Assembly: GCF_037975245.1 (NCBI RefSeq)
Contig: NC_092565.1
Span: 13,795,499-13,859,498 of the forward strand
Length of the DNA stretch: 64,000 bases
Direction: 5' to 3'
Source: Apostichopus japonicus
Taxonomy: Eukaryota > Echinodermata > Holothuroidea > Aspidochirotida > Stichopodidae
Shown here: positions 47,201 through 61,260 of the stretch, one piece after another
Layout of the letters: each line of letters starts with the position of its first letter
Numbering within the stretch: position 1 is the first letter of the stretch
Made by a program: the position numbers and the translations under genes
Notes under the pieces: generated by a model
Told to the model about the DNA's origin: nothing
What the model saw: only the letters and a program-made list of their open reading frames with translations
Databases searched by the model: none

Positions 47201-48615
47201 TGGCGCACTGTACGAGCTGATGAGCGAGACTCTCTTTTGCATCGGTGGTTCGAACCCCGGTGACGTGCGTCTTTTGCCGATCTTTTACAGCTCGTGCCTA
47301 CATGGGGAGCTGTAAGAATTAGTTAATCGGCCTAATATCTCAGTCCATACAGTGGCGCGATGGCTTGGCGCACTGTACGAGCTGATGAGCGAGACTCTCT
47401 TTTGCATCGGTGGTTCGAACCCCGGTGACGTGCGTCTTTTACAGCTCGTGCCTACATGGGGAGCTGTAAGTATTAGTTAATCGGCCTAATATCTCAGTCC
47501 ATACAGTGGCGCGATGGCTTGGCGCACTGTACGAGCTGATGAGCGAGACTCTCTTTTGCATCGGTGGTTCGAACCCCGGTGACGTGCGTCTTTTGCCGAT
47601 CTTTTACAGCTCGTGCCTACATGGGGAGCTGTAAGTATTAGTTAATCGGCCTAATATCTCAGTCCATACAGTGGCGCGATGGCTTGGCGCACTGTACGAG
47701 CTGATGAGCGAGACTCTCTTTTGCATCGGTGGTTCGAACCCCGGTGACGTGCGTCTTTTACAGCTCGTGCCTACATGGGGAGCTGTAAGTATTAGTTAAT
47801 CGGCCTAATATCTCAGTCCATACAGTGGCGCGATGGCTTGGCGCACTGTACGAGCTGATGAGCGAGACTCTCTTTTGCATCGGTGGTTCGAACCCCGGTG
47901 ACGTGCGTCTTTTGCCGATCTTTTACAGCTCGTGCCTACATGGGGAGCTGTAAGTATTAGTTAATCGGCCTAATATCTCAGTCCATACAGTGGCGCGATG
48001 GCTTGGCGCACTGTACGAGCTGATGAGCGAGACTCTCTTTTGCATCGGTGGTTCGAACCCCGGTGACGTGCGTCTTTTGCCGATCTTTTACAGCTCGTGC
48101 CTACATGCGGAGCTGTAAGTATTAGTTTATCGGCCTAATATCTCAGTCCATACAGTGGCGCGATGGCTTGGCGCACTGTACGAGCTGATGAGCGAGACTC
48201 TCTTTTGCATCGGTGGTTCGAACCCCGGTGACGTGCGTCTTTTGCCGATCTTTTACAGCTCGTGCCTACATGGGGAGCTGTAAGTATTAGTTAATCGGCC
48301 TAATATCTCAGTCCATACAGTGGCGCGATGGCTTGGCGCACTGTACGAGCTGATGAGCGAGACTCTCTTTTGCATCGGTGGTTCGAACCCCGGTGACGTG
48401 CGTCTTTTACAGCTCGTGCCTACATGGGGAGCTGTAAGTATTAGTTAATCGGCCTAATATCTCAGTCCATACAGTGGCGCGATGGCTTGGCGCACTGTAC
48501 GAGCTGATGAGCGAGACTCTCTTTTGCATCGGTGGTTCGAACCCCGGTGACGTGCGTCTTTTGCCGATCTTTTACAGCTCGTGCCTACATGGGGAGCTGT
48601 AAGTATTAGTTAATC

Positions 48616-51600
48616 GGGCTAATATCTCAGTCCATACAGTGGCGCGATGGCTTGGCGCACTGTACGAGCTGATGAGCGAGACTCTCTTTTGCATCGGTGG
48701 TTCGAACCCCGGTGACGTGCGTCTTTTACAGATCGTGCCTACATGGGGAGCTGTAAGTATTAGTTAATCGGCCTATTATCTCAGTCCATACAGTGGCGCG
48801 ATGGCTTGGCGCACTGTACGGGCTGATGAGCGAGACTCTCTTTTGCATCGGTGGTTCGAACCCCGGTGACGTGCGTCTTTTGCCGATCTTTTACAGCTCG
48901 TGCCTACATGGGGAGCTGTAAGTATTAGTTAATCGGCCTAATATCTCAGTCCATACAGTGGCGCGATGGCTTGGCGCACTGTACGAGCTGATGAGCGAGA
49001 CTCTCTTTTGCATCGGTGGTTCGAACCCCGGTGACGTGCGTCTTTTACAGCTCGTGCCTACATGGGGAGCTGTAAGTATTAGTTAATCGGCCTAATATCT
49101 CAGTCCATACAGTGGCGCGATGGCTTGGCGCACTGTACGAGCTGATGAGCGAGACTCTCTTTTGCATCGGTGGTTCGAACCCCGGTGACGTGCGTCTTTT
49201 ACAGCTCGTGCCTACATGGGGAGCTGTAAGTATTAGTTAATCGGCCTAATATCTCAGTCCATACAGTGGCGCGATGGCTTGGCGCACTGTACGAGCTGAT
49301 GAGCGAGACTCTCTTTTGCATCGGTGGTTCGAACCCCGGTGACGTGCGTCTTTTGCCGATCTTTTACAGCTCGTGCCTACATGGGGAGCTGTAAGAATTA
49401 GTTAATCGGCCTAATATCTCAGTCCATACAGTGGCGCGATGGCTTGGCGCACTGTACGAGCTGATGAGCGAGACTCTCTTTTGCATCGGTGGTTCGAACC
49501 CCGTTGACGTGCGTCTTTTACAGCTCGTGCCTACATGGGGAGCTGTAAGTATTAGTTAATCGGCCTAATATCTCAGTCCATACAGTGGCGCGATGGCTTG
49601 GCGCACTGTACGAGCTGATGAGCGAGACTCTCTTTTGCATCGGTGGTTCGAACCCCAGTGACGTGCGTCTTTTACAGCTCGTGCCTACATGGGGAGCTGT
49701 AAGTATTAGTTAATCGGCCTAATATCTCAGTCCATACAGTGGCGCGATGGCTTGGCGCACTGTACGAGCTGATGAGCGAGACTCTCTTTTGCATCGGTGG
49801 TTCGAACCCCGGTGACGTGCGTCTTTTGCCGATCTTTTACAGCTCGTGCCTACATGGGGAGCTGTAAGTATTAGTTAATCGGCCTAATATCTCAGTCCAT
49901 ACAGTGGCGCGATGGCTTGGCGCACTGTACGAGCTGATGAGCGAGACTCTCTTTTGCATCGGTGGTTCGAACCCCGGTGACGTGCGTCTTTTGCCGATCT
50001 TTTACAGCTCGTGCCTACATGGGGAGCTGTAAGTATTAGTTAATCGGCCTAATATCTCAGTCCATACAGTGGCGCGATGGCTTGGCGCACTGTACGAGCT
50101 GATGAGCGAGACTCTCTTTTGCATCGGTGGTTCGAACCCCGGTGACGTGCGTCTTTTGCCGATCTTTTACAGCTCGTGCCTACATGGGGAGCTGTAAGTA
50201 TTAGTTAATCGGGCTAATATCTCAGTCCATACAGTGGCGCGATGGCTTGGCGCACTGTACGAGCTGATGAGCGAGACTCTCTTTTGCATCGGTGGTTCGA
50301 ACCCCGGTGACGTGCGTCTTTTACAGATCGTGCCTACATGGGGAGCTGTAAGTATTAGTTAATCGGCCTATTATCTCAGTCCATACAGTGGCGCGATGGC
50401 TTGGCGCACTGTACGAGCTGATGAGCGAGACTCTCTTTTGCATCGGTGGTTCGAACCCCGGTGACGTGCGTCTTTTGCCGATCTTTTACAGCTCGTGCCT
50501 ACATGGGGAGCTGTAAGCATTAGTTAATCGGCCTAATATCTCAGTCCATACAGTGGCGCGATGGCTTGGCGCACTGTACGAGCTGATGAGCGAGACTCTC
50601 TTTTGCATCGGTGGTTCGAACCCCGGTGACGTGCGTCTTTTACAGCTCGTGCCTACATGGGGAGCTGTAAGTATTAGTTAATCGGCCTAATATCTCAGTC
50701 CATACAGTGGCGCGATTGCTTGGCGCACTGTACGAGCTGATGAGCGAGACTCTCTTTTGCATCGGTGGTTCGAACCCCGGTGACGTGCGTCTTTTGCCGA
50801 TCTTTTACAGCTCGTGCCTACATGGGGAGCTGTAAGTATTAGTTAATCGGCCTAATATCTCAGTCCATACAGTGGCGCGATGGCTTGGCGCACTGTACGA
50901 GCTGATGAGCGAGACTCTCTTTTGCATCGGTGGTTCGAACCCCGGTGACGTGCGTCTTTTACAGCTCGTGCCTACATGGGGAGCTGTAAGTATTAGTTAA
51001 TCGGCCTAATATCTCAGTCCATACAGTGGCGCGATGGCTTTGCGCACTGTACGAGCTGATGAGCGAGACTCTCTTTTGCATCGGTGGTTCGAACCCCGGT
51101 GACGTGCGTCTTTTGCCGATCTTTTACAGCTCGTGCCTACATGGGGAGCTGTAAGTATTAGTTAATCGGCCTAATATCTCAGTCCATACAGTGGCGCGAT
51201 GGCTTGGCGCACTGTACGAGCTGATGAGCGAGACTCTCTTTTGCATCGGTGGTTCGAACCCCGGTGACGTGCGTCTTTTGCCGATCTTTTACAGCTCGTG
51301 CCTACATGGGGAGCTGTAAGTATTAGTTAATCGGCCTAATATCTCAGTCCATACAGTGGCGCGATGGCTTGGCGCACTGTACGAGCTGATGAGCGAGACT
51401 CTCTTTTGCATCGGTGGTTCGAACCCCGGTGACGTGCGTCTTTTGCCGATCTTTTACAGCTCGTGCCTACATGGGGAGCTGTAAGTATTAGTTAATCGGC
51501 CTAATATCTCAGTCCATACAGTGGCGCGATGGCTTGGCGCACTGTACGAGCTGATGAGCGAGACTCTCTTTTGCATCGGTGGTTCGAACCCCGGTGACGT

Positions 51601-52520
51601 GCGTCTTTTGCCGATCTTTTACAGCTCGTGCCTACATGGGGAGCTGTAAGTATTAGTTAATCGGGCTAATATCTCAGTCCATACAGTGGCGCGATGGCTT
51701 GGCGCACTGTACGAGCTGATGAGCGAGACTCTCTTTTGCATCGGTGGTTCGAACCCCGGTGACGTGCGTCTTTTACAGATCGTGCCTACATGGGGAGCTG
51801 TAAGTATTAGTTAATCGGCCTATTATCTCAGTCCATACAGTGGCGCGATGGCTTGGCGCACTGTACGAGCTGATGAGCGAGACTCTCTTTTGCATCGGTG
51901 GTTCGAACCCCGGTGACGTGCGTCTTTTGCCGATCTTTTACAGCTCGTGCCTACATGGGGAGCTGTAAGCATTAGTTAATCGGCCTAATATCTCAGTCCA
52001 TACAGTGGCGCGATGGCTTGGCGCACTGTACGAGCTGATGAGCGAGACTCTCTTTTGCATCGGTGGTTCGAACCCCGGTGACGTGCGTCTTTTACAGCTC
52101 GTGCCTACATGGGGAGCTGTAAGTATTAGTTAATCGGCCTAATATCTCAGTCCATACAGTGGCGCGATTGCTTGGCGCACTGTACGAGCTGATGAGCGAG
52201 ACTCTCTTTTGCATCGGTGGTTCGAACCCCGGTGACGTGCGTCTTTTGCCGATCTTTTACAGCTCGTGCCTACATGGGGAGCTGTAAGTATTAGTTAATC
52301 GGCCTAATATCTCAGTCCATACAGTGGCGCGATGGCTTGGCGCACTGTACGAGCTGATGAGCGAGACTCTCTTTTGCATCGGTGGTTCGAACCCCGGTGA
52401 CGTGCGTCTTTTACAGCTCGTGCCTACATGGGGAGCTGTAAGTATTAGTTAATCGGCCTAATATCTCAGTCCATACAGTGGCGCGATGGCTTTGCGCACT
52501 GTACGAGCTGATGAGCGAGA
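48616..52520 (+). repeat. higher-order block in the satellite, period 1,452 bp, with an outlying third copy
   Basis: The markers TCGGGCTAAT, ACAGATCGTG, CCTATTATC, GTAAGCATTAG and GCGATTGCTT occur in the same order from 50211 and from 51663. The offset is 1,452 bp, equal to 6 long plus 3 short units. The first three markers also occur from 48616, 1,595 bp upstream (5 long plus 5 short). Confidence 0.8.
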
Positions 52521-55500
52521 CTCTCTTTTGCATCGGTGGTTCGAACCCCGGTGACGTGCGTCTTTTGCCGATCTTTTACAGCTCGTGCCTACATGGGGAG
52601 CTGTAAGTATTAGTTAATCGGCCTAATATCTCAGTCCATACAGTGGCGCGATGGCTTGGCGCACTGTACGAGCTGATGAGCGAGACTCTCTTTTGCATCG
52701 GTGGTTCGAACCCCGGTGACGTGCGTCTTTTGCCGATCTTTTACAGCTCGTGCCTACATGGGGAGCTGTAAGTATTAGTTAATCGGCCTAATATCTCAGT
52801 CCATACAGTGGCGCGATGGCTTGGCGCACTGTACGAGCTGATGAGCGAGACTCTCTTTTGCATCGGTGGTTCGAACCCCGGTGACGTGCGTCTTTTGCCG
52901 ATCTTTTACAGCTCGTGCCTACATGGGGAGCTGTAACTATTAGTTAATCGGCCTAATATCTCAGTCCATACAGTGGCGCGATGGCTTGGCGCACTGTACG
53001 AGCTGATGAGCGAGACTCTCTTTTGCATCGGTGGTTCGAACCCCGGTGACGTGCGTCTTTTACAGCTCGTGCCTACATGGGGAGCTGTAAGTATTAGTTA
53101 ATCGGCCTAATATCTCAGTCCATACAGTGGCGCGATGGCTTGGCGCACTGTACGAGCTGATGAGCGAGACTCTCTTTTGCATCGGTGGTTCGAACCCCGG
53201 TGACGTGCGTCTTTTGCCGATCTTTTACAGCTCGTGCCTACATGGGGAGCTGTAAGTATTAGTTTATCGGCCTAATATCTCAGTCCATACAGTGGCGCGA
53301 TGGCTTGGCGCACTGTACGAGCTGATGAGCGAGACTCTCTTTTGCATCGGTGGTTCGAACCCCGGTGACGTGCGTCTTTTGCCGATCTTTTACAGCTCGT
53401 GCCTACATGGGGAGCTGTAAGTATTAGTTAATCGGCCTAATATCTCAGTCCATACAGTGGCGCGATGGCTTGGCGCACTGTACGAGCTGATGAGCGAGAC
53501 TCTCTTTTGCATCGGTGGTTCGAACCCCGGTGACGTGCGTCTTTTGCCGATCTTTTACAGCTCGTGCCTACATGGGGAGCTGTAACTATTAGTTAATCGG
53601 CCTAATATCTCAGTCCATACAGTGGCGCGATGGCTTGGCGCACTGTACGAGCTGATGAGCGAGACTCTCTTTTGCATCGGTGGTTCGAACCCCGGTGACG
53701 TGCGTCTTTTACAGCTCGTGCCTACATGGGGAGCTGTAAGTATTAGTTAATCGGCCTAATATCTCAGTCCATACAGTGGCGCGATGGCTTGGCGCACTGT
53801 CCGAGCTGATGAGCGAGACTCTCTTTTGCATCGGTGGTTCGAACCCCGGTGACGTGCGTCTTTTGCCGATCTTTTACAGCTCGTGCCTACATGGGGAACT
53901 GTAAGTATTATTTTATCGGCCTAATATCTCAGTCCATACAGTGGCGCGATGGCTTGGCGCACTGTACGAGCTGATGAGCGAGACTCTCTTTTGCATCGGT
54001 GGTTCGAACCCCGGTGACGTGCGTCTTTTGCCGATCTTTTACAGCTCGTGCCTACATGGCGAGCTGTAAGTATTAGTTAATCGGCCTAATATCTCAGTCC
54101 ATACAGTGGCGCGATGGCTTGGCGCACTGTACGAGCTGATGAGCGAGACTCTCTTTTGCATCGGTGGTTCGAACCCCGGTGACGTGCGTCTTTTACAGCT
54201 CGTGCCTACATGGGGAGCTGTAAGTATTAGTTAATCGGCCTAATATCTCAGTCCATACAGTGGCGCGATGGCTTGGCGCACTGTACGAGCTGATGAGCGA
54301 GACTCTCTTTTGCATCGGTGGTTCGAACCCCGGTGACGTGCGTCTTTTGCCGATCTTTTACAGCTCGTGCCTACATGGGGAGCTGTAAGTATTAGTTAAT
54401 CGGCCTAATATCTCAGTCCATACAGTGGCGCGATGGCTTGGCGCACTGTACGAGCTGATGAGCGAGACTCTCTTTTGCATCGGTGGTTCGAACCCCGGTG
54501 ACGTGCGTCTTTTACAGATCGTGCCTACATGGGGAGCTGTAAGTATTAGTTAATCGGCCTAATATCTCAGTCCATACAGTGGCGCGATGGCTTGGCGCAC
54601 TGTACGAGCTGATGAGCGAGACTCTCTTTTGCATCGGTGGTTCGAACCCCGGTGACGTGCGTCTTTTGCCGATCTTTTACAGCTCGTGCCTACATGGGGA
54701 GCTGTAAGTATTAGTTAATCGGCCTAATATCTCAGTCCATACAGTGGCGCGATGGCTTGGCGCACTGTACGAGCTGATGAGCGAGACTCTCTTTTGCATC
54801 GGTGGTTCGAACCCCGGTGACGTGCGTCTCTTGCCGATCTCTTACAGCTCGTGCCTACATGGGGAGCTGTAAGTATTAGTTAATCGGCCTAATATCTCAG
54901 TCCATACAGTGGCGCGATGGCTTGGCGCACTGTACGAGCTGATGAGCGAGACTCTCTTTTGCATCGGTGGTTCGAACCCCGGTGACGTGCGTCTTTTGCC
55001 GATCTTTTACAGCTCGTGCCTACATGGGGAGCTGTAAGTATTAGTTAATCGTCCTAATATCTCAGTCCATACAGTGGCGCGATGGCTTGGCGCACTGTAC
55101 GAGCTGATGAGCGAGACTCTCTTTTGCATCGGTGGTTCGAACCCCGGTGACGTGCGTCTTTTACAGCTCGTGCCTACATGGGGAGCTGTAAGTATTAGTT
55201 AATCGGCCTAATATCTCAGTCCATACAGTGGCGCGATGGCTTGGCGCACTGTACGAGCTGATGAGCGAGACTCTCTTTTGCATCGGTGGTTCGAACCCCG
55301 GTGACGTGCGTCTTTTGCCGATCTTTTACAGCTCGTGCCTACATGGGGAGCTGTAAGTATTAGTTAATCGGCCTAATATCTCAGTCCATACAGTGGCGCG
55401 ATGTCTTGGCGCACTGTACGAGCTGATGAGCGAGACTCTCTTTTGCATCGGTGGATCGAACCCCGGTGACGTGCGTCTTTTACAGCTCGTGCCTACATGG

Positions 55501-57542
55501 GGAGCTGTAAGTATTAGTTAATCGGCCTAATATCTCAGTCCATACAGTGGCGCGATGGCTTGGCGCACTGTACGAGCTGATGAGCGAGACTCTCTTTTGC
55601 ATCGGTGGTTCGAACCCCGGTGACGTGCGTCTTTTGCCGATCTTTTACAGCTCGTGCCTACATGGGGAGCTGTAAGTATTAGTTAATCGGCCTAATATCT
55701 CAGTCCATACAGTGGCGCGATGGCTTGGCGCACTGTACGAGCTGATGAGCGAGACTCTCTTTTGCATCGGTGGTTCGAACCCCGGTGACGAGCGTCTTTT
55801 GCCGATCTTTTACAGCTCGTGCCTACATGGGGAGCTGTAAGTATTAGTTAATCGGCCTAATATCTCAGTCCATACAGTGGCGCGATGGCTTGGCGCACTG
55901 TACGAGCTGATGAGCGAGACTCTCTTTTGCATCGGTGGTTCGAACCCCGGTGACGTGCGTCTTTTGCCGATCTTTTACAGCTCGTGCCTACATGGGGAGC
56001 TGTAAGTATTAGTTAATCGGCCTAATATCTCAGTCCATACAGTGGCGCGATGGCTTGGCGCACTGTACGAGCTGATGAGCGAGACTCTCTTTTGCATCGG
56101 TGGTTCGAACCCCGGTGACGTGCGTCTTTTGCCGATCTTTTACAGCTCGTGCCTACATGGGGAGCTGTAAGTATTAGTTAATCGGCCTAATATCTCAGTC
56201 CATACAGTGGCGCGATGGCTTGGCGCACTGTACGAGCTGATGAGCGAGACTCTCTTTTGCATCGGTGGTTCGAACCCCGGTGACGTGCGTCTTTTGCCGA
56301 TCTTTTACAGCTCGTGCCTACATGGGGAGCTGTAAGTATTAGTTAATCGGCCTAACATCTCAGTCCATACAGTGGCGCGATGGCTTGGCGCACTGTACGA
56401 GCTGATGAGCGAGACTCTCTTTTGCATCGGTGGTTCGAACCCCGGTGACGTGCGTCTTTTACAGCTCGTGCCTACATGGGGAGCTGTAAGTATTAGTTAA
56501 TCGGCCTAATATCTCAGTCCATACAGTGGCGCGATGGCTTGGCGCACTGTACGAGCTGATGAGCGAGACTCTCTTTTGCATCGGTGGTTCGAACCACGGT
56601 GACGAGCGTCTTTTGCCGATCTTTTACAGCTCGTGCCTACATGGGGAGCTGTAAGTATTAGTTAATCGGCCTAATATCTCAGTCCATACAGTGGCGCGAT
56701 GGCTTGGCGCACTGTACGAGCTGATGAGCGAGACTCTCTTTTGCATCGGTGGTTCGAACCCCGGTGACGTGCGTCTTTTGCCGATCTTTTACAGCTCGTG
56801 CCTACATGGGGAGCTGTAAGTATTAGTTAATCGGCCTAATATCTCAGTCCATACAGTGGCGCGATGGCTTGGCGCACTGTACGAGCTGATGAGCGAGACT
56901 CTCTTTTGCATCGGTGGTTCGAACCCCGTTGACGTGCGTCTTTTACAGCTCGTGCCTACATGGGGAGCTGTAAGTATTAGTTAATCGGCCTAATATCTCA
57001 GTCCATACAGTGGCGCGATGGCTTGGCGCACTGTACGAGCTGATGAGCGAGACTCTCTTTTGCATCGGTGGTTCGAACCCCGGTGACGTGCGTCTTTTAC
57101 AGCTCGTGCCTACATGGGGAGCTGTAAGTATTAGTTAATCGGCCTAATATCTCAGTCCATACAGTGGCGCGATGGCTTGGCGCACTGTACGAGCTGATGA
57201 GCGAGACTCTCTTTTGCATCGGTGGTTCGAACCCCGGTGACGTGCGTCTTTTGCCGATCTTTTACAGCTCGTGCCTACATGGAGAGCTGTAAGTATTAGT
57301 TAATCGGCCTAATATCTCAGTCCATACAGTGGCGCGATGGCTTGGCGCACTGTACGGGCTGATGAGCGAGACTCTCTTTTGCATCGGTGGTTCGAACCCC
57401 GGTGACGTGCGTCTTTTACAGCTCGTGCCTACACGGGGAGCTGTAAGTATTAGTTAATCGGCCTAATATCTCAGTCCATACAGTGGCGCGATGGCTTGGC
57501 GCACTGTACGAGCTGATGAGCGAGACTCTCTTTTGCATCGGT

Positions 57543-60500
57543 GGTTAGAACCCCGGTGACGTGCGTCTTTTACAGCTCGTGCCTACATGGGGAGCTGTAA
57601 GTATTAGTTAATCGGCCTAATATCTCAGTCCATACAGTGGCGCGATGGCTTGGCGCACTGTACGAGCTGATGAGCGAGACTCTCTTTTGCATCGGTGGTT
57701 CGAACCCCGGTGACGAGCGTCTTTTGCCGATCTTTTACAGCTCGTGCCTACATGGGGAGCTGTAAGTATTAGTTAATCGGCCTAATATCTCAGTCCATAC
57801 AGTGGCGCGATGGCTTGGCGCACTGTACGAGCTGATGAGCGAGACTCTCTTTTGCATCGGTGGTTCGAACCCCGGTGACGTGCGTCTTTTGCCGATCTTT
57901 TACAGCTCGTGCCTACATGGGGAGCTGTAAGTATTAGTTAATCGGCCTAATATCTCAGTCCATACAGTGGCGCGATGGCTTGGCGCACTGTACGAGCTGA
58001 TGAGCGAGACTCTCTTTTGCATCGGTGGTTCGAACCCCGGTGACGTGCGTCTTTTGCCGATCTTTTACAGCTCGTGCCTACATGGGGAGCTGTAAGTATT
58101 AGTTAATCGGCCTAATATCTCAGTCCATACAGTGGCGCGATGGCTTGGCGCACTGTACGAGCTGATGAGCGAGACTCTCTTTTGCATCGGTGGTTCGAAC
58201 CCCGGTGACGTGCGTCTTTTACAGCTCGTGCCTACATGGGGAGCTGTAAGTATTAGTTAATCGGCTTAATATCTCAGTCCATACAGTGGCGCGATGGCTT
58301 GGCGCACTGTACGAGCTGATGAGCGAGACTCTCTTTTGCATCGGTGGTTCGAACCCCGGTGACGTGCGTCTTTTACAGCTCGTGCCTACATGGGGAGCTG
58401 TAAGTATTAGTTAATCGGCCTAATATCTCAGTCCATACAGTGGCGCGATGGCTTGGCGCACTGTACGAGCTGATGAGCGAGACTCTCTTTTGCATCGGTG
58501 GTTCGAACCCCGGTGACGTGCGTCTTTTGCCGATCTTTTACAGCTCGTGCCTACATGGGGAGCTTTAAGTATTAGTTAATCGGCCTAATATCTCAGTCCA
58601 TACAGTGGCGCGATGGCTTGGCGCACTGTACGAGCTGATGAGCGAGACTCTCTTTTGCATCGGTGGTTCGAACCCCGGTGACGTGCGTCTTTTACAGCTC
58701 GTGCCTACATGGGGAGCTGTAAGTATTAGTTAATCGGCCTAATATCTCAGTCCATACAGTGGCGCGATGGCTTGGCGCACTGTACGAGCTGATGAGCGAG
58801 ACTCTCTTTTGCATCGGTGGTTCGAACCCCGGTGACGTGCGTCTTTTGCCGATCTTTTACAGCTCGTGCCTACATGGGGAGCTGTAAGTATTAGTTAATC
58901 GGCCTAATATCTCAGTCCATACAGTGGCGCGATGGCTTGGCGCACTGTACGAGCTGATGAGCGAGACTCTCTTTTGCATCGGTGGTTCGAACCCCGGTGA
59001 CGTGCGTCTTTTACAGCTCGTGCCTACATGGGGAGCTGTAAGTATTAGTTAATCGGCCTAATATCTCAGTCCATACAGTGGCGCGATGGCTTGGCGCACT
59101 GTACGAGCTGATGAGCGAGACTCTCTTTTGCATCGGTGGTTCGAACCCCGGTGACGTGCGTCTTTTACAGCTCGTGCCTACATGGGGAGCTGTAAGTATT
59201 AGTTAATCGGCCTAATATCTCAGTCCATACAGTAGCGATGGCTTGGCGCACTGTACGAGCTGATGAGCGAGACTCTCTTTTGCATCGGTGGTTCGAACCC
59301 CGGTGACGTGCGTCTTTTGCCGATCTTTTACAGCTCGTGCCTACATGGGGAGCTGTAAGTATTAGTTAATCGGCCTAATATCTCAGTCCATACAGTGGCG
59401 CGATGGCTTGGCGCACTGTACGAGCTGATGAGCTAGACTCTCTTTTGCATCGGTGGTTCGAACCCCGGTGACGTGCGTCTTTTGCCGATCTTTTACAGCT
59501 CGTGCCTACATGGGGAGCTGTAAGTATTAGTTAATCGGCCTAATATCTCAGTCCATACAGTGGCGCGATGGCTTGGCGCACTGTACGAGCTGATGAGCGA
59601 GACTCTCTTTTGCATCGGTGGTTCGAACCCCGGTGACGTGCGTCTTTTACAGCTCGTGCCTACATGGGGAGCTGTAAGTATTAGTTAATCGGCCTAATAT
59701 CTCAGTCCATACAGTGGCGCGATGGCTTGGCGCACTGTACGAGCTGATGAGCGAGACTCTCTTTTGCATCGGTGGTTCGAACCCCGGTGACGTGCGTCTT
59801 TTACAGCTCGTGCCTACATGGGGAGCTGTAAGTATTAGTTAATCGGCCTAATATCTCAGTCCATACAGTGGCGCGATGGCTTGGCGCACTGTACGAGCTG
59901 ATGAGCGAGACTCTCTTTTGCATCGGTGGTTCGAACCCCGGTGACGTGCGTCTTTTACAGCTCGTGCCTACATGGGGAGCTGTAAGTATTAATTAATCGG
60001 CCTAATATCTCAGTCCATACAGTGGCGCGATGGCTTGGCGCACTGTACGAGCTGATGAGCGAGACTCTCTTTTGCATCGGTGGTTCGAACCCCGGTGACG
60101 TGCGTCTTTTACAGCTCGTGCCTACATGAGGAGCTGTAAGTATTAGTTAATCGGCCTAATATCTCAGTCCATACAGTGGCGCGATGGCTTGGCGCACTGT
60201 ACGAGCTGATGAGCGAGACTCTCTTTTGCATCGGTGGTTAGAACCCCGGTGACGTGCGTCTTTTACAGCTCGTGCCTACATGGGGAGCTGTAAGTATTAG
60301 TTAATCGGCCTAATATCTCAGTCCATACAGTGGCGCGATGGCTTGGCGCACTGTACGAGCTGATGAGCGAGACTCTCTTTTGCATCGGTGGTTCGAACCC
60401 CGGTGACGAGCGTCTTTTGCCGATCTTTTACAGCTCGTGCCTACATGGGGAGCTGTAAGTATTAGTTAATCGGCCTAATATCTCAGTCCATACAGTGGCG

Positions 60501-61260
60501 CGATGGCTTGGCGCACTGTACGAGCTGATGAGCGAGACTCTCTTTTGCATCGGTGGTTCGAACCCCGGTGACGTGCGTCTTTTGCCGATCTTTTACAGCT
60601 CGTGCCTACATGGGGAGCTGTAAGTATTAGTTAATCGGCCTAATATCTCAGTCCATACAGTGGCGCGATGGCTTGGCGCACTGTACGAGCTGATGAGCGA
60701 GACTCTCTTTTGCATCGGTGGTTCGAACCCCGGTGACGTGCGTCTTTTGCCGATCTTTTACAGCTCGTGCCTACATGGGGAGCTGTAAGTATTAGTTAAT
60801 CGGCCTAATATCTCAGTCCATACAGTGGCGCGATGGCTTGGCGCACTGTACGAGCTGATGAGCGAGACTCTCTTTTGCATCGGTGGTTCGAACCCCGGTG
60901 ACGTGCGTCTTTTACAGCTCGTGCCTACATGGGGAGCTGTAAGTATTAGTTAATCGGCCTAATATCTCAGTCCATACAGTGGCGCGATGGCTTGGCGCAC
61001 TGTACGAGCTGATGAGCGAGACTCTCTTTTGCATCGGTGGTTCGAACCCCGGTGACGTGCGTCTTTTACAGCTCGTGCCTACATGGGGAGCTGTAAGTAT
61101 TAGTTAATCGGCCTAATATCTCAGTCCATACAGTGGCGCGATGGCTTGGCGCACTGTACGAGCTGATGAGCGAGACTCTCTTTTGCATCGGTGGTTCGAA
61201 CCCCGGTGACGTGCGTCTTTTGCCGATCTTTTACAGCTCGTGCCTACATGGGGAGCTTTA
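57543..61260 (+). repeat. higher-order duplication in the satellite, offset 2,693 bp
   Basis: GGTTAGAACC at 57543 and 60236, GACGAGCGTC at 57712 and 60405, and AGCTTTAAG at 58561 and 61254 share one offset. It is 2 bp short of a whole unit sum, explained by the 2-bp deletion ACAGTAGCGATGG near 59231. Confidence 0.75.
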
